A DNA stretch of 5,560 nt, taken from assembly GCA_024743015.1 (NCBI GenBank), contig JANSXJ010000247.1:1-5560 (forward strand), read 5' to 3'. The DNA is from Hyphomonas sp. GTDB lineage: Bacteria > Pseudomonadota > Alphaproteobacteria > Caulobacterales > Hyphomonadaceae. Within the stretch, counting starts at the first letter, position 1; every line of letters begins with the position of its first letter. A program made the translations under genes and the position numbers. A model generated the notes under the pieces. The model saw nothing but the letters and a program-made list of their open reading frames with translations, was not told the origin of the DNA and made no database searches. Below are positions 5,545 through 5,560 of this stretch, piece after piece.

Positions 5545-5560
5545 ATGAAACCGTTTGGAA
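5545..5560 (+). CDS. hflC: Start of HflC (partial, cut by window end)
   Basis: Only the first five codons are visible (MKPFG). The ATG is 2 bp past the hflK stop and has a well-spaced GGAGGT. Identification as hflC, the partner SPFH protein of HflK, rests on the near-universal hflK-hflC gene order and on the tight spacing, not on recognisable protein sequence. Confidence 0.65.

Overview
The window looks like a chromosomal segment of an alphaproteobacterium, probably from the Caulobacterales/Hyphomonadaceae-Maricaulaceae side. The reasons are the moderately GC-rich codon use, an NtrC-type response regulator resembling Caulobacter TacA, an Mrp protein without the CxxC motif, an hflK-hflC pair, and an intergenic palindromic repeat of the CATCCCGGG...CCGGGATG type that is common in alphaproteobacteria. 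The taxonomic call is inference from the reading; no search was run. All five full-length genes look intact, and there is no sign of phage, insertion sequence, CRISPR array or RNA gene.

Layout, left to right. Positions 39-1490 (+) encode a sigma-54-dependent response regulator (receiver, AAA+, Fis-type HTH) with all key residues present. It converges on a small lipoprotein gene at 1588-1986 (-), which carries a Dabb (dimeric alpha/beta barrel) domain. A strong hairpin at 1510-1540 between them can terminate both transcripts. Positions 1987-2287 are non-coding and hold a possible operator dyad next to the lipoprotein gene and a dispersed-repeat-like element of about 80 bp. Positions 2288-3058 (-) encode a two-TM membrane GGDEF diguanylate cyclase with a good active site but a broken inhibitory site. 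Upstream of it on the same strand is mrp/apbC (3140-4321, -), an Fe-S-cluster-carrier-type P-loop ATPase. The 81 bp between these two genes contain a perfect 22-bp palindrome. mrp is divergent from hflK (4415-5542, +) across 93 bp. hflK is followed 2 bp later by the first codons of a gene that is almost certainly hflC, cut off by the window end.

Functionally the region joins housekeeping and quality-control genes (Mrp Fe-S assembly; HflK-HflC membrane scaffold for FtsH) with signalling genes (a response regulator without an adjacent kinase in view, and a diguanylate cyclase). Nothing shows that these work as one system, and I did not find a clear novel multi-gene system. The items most worth a second look are the palindrome between mrp and the cyclase gene, the repeat element, the Dabb lipoprotein, and the missing motifs in Mrp (CxxC) and in the cyclase (RxxD I-site).
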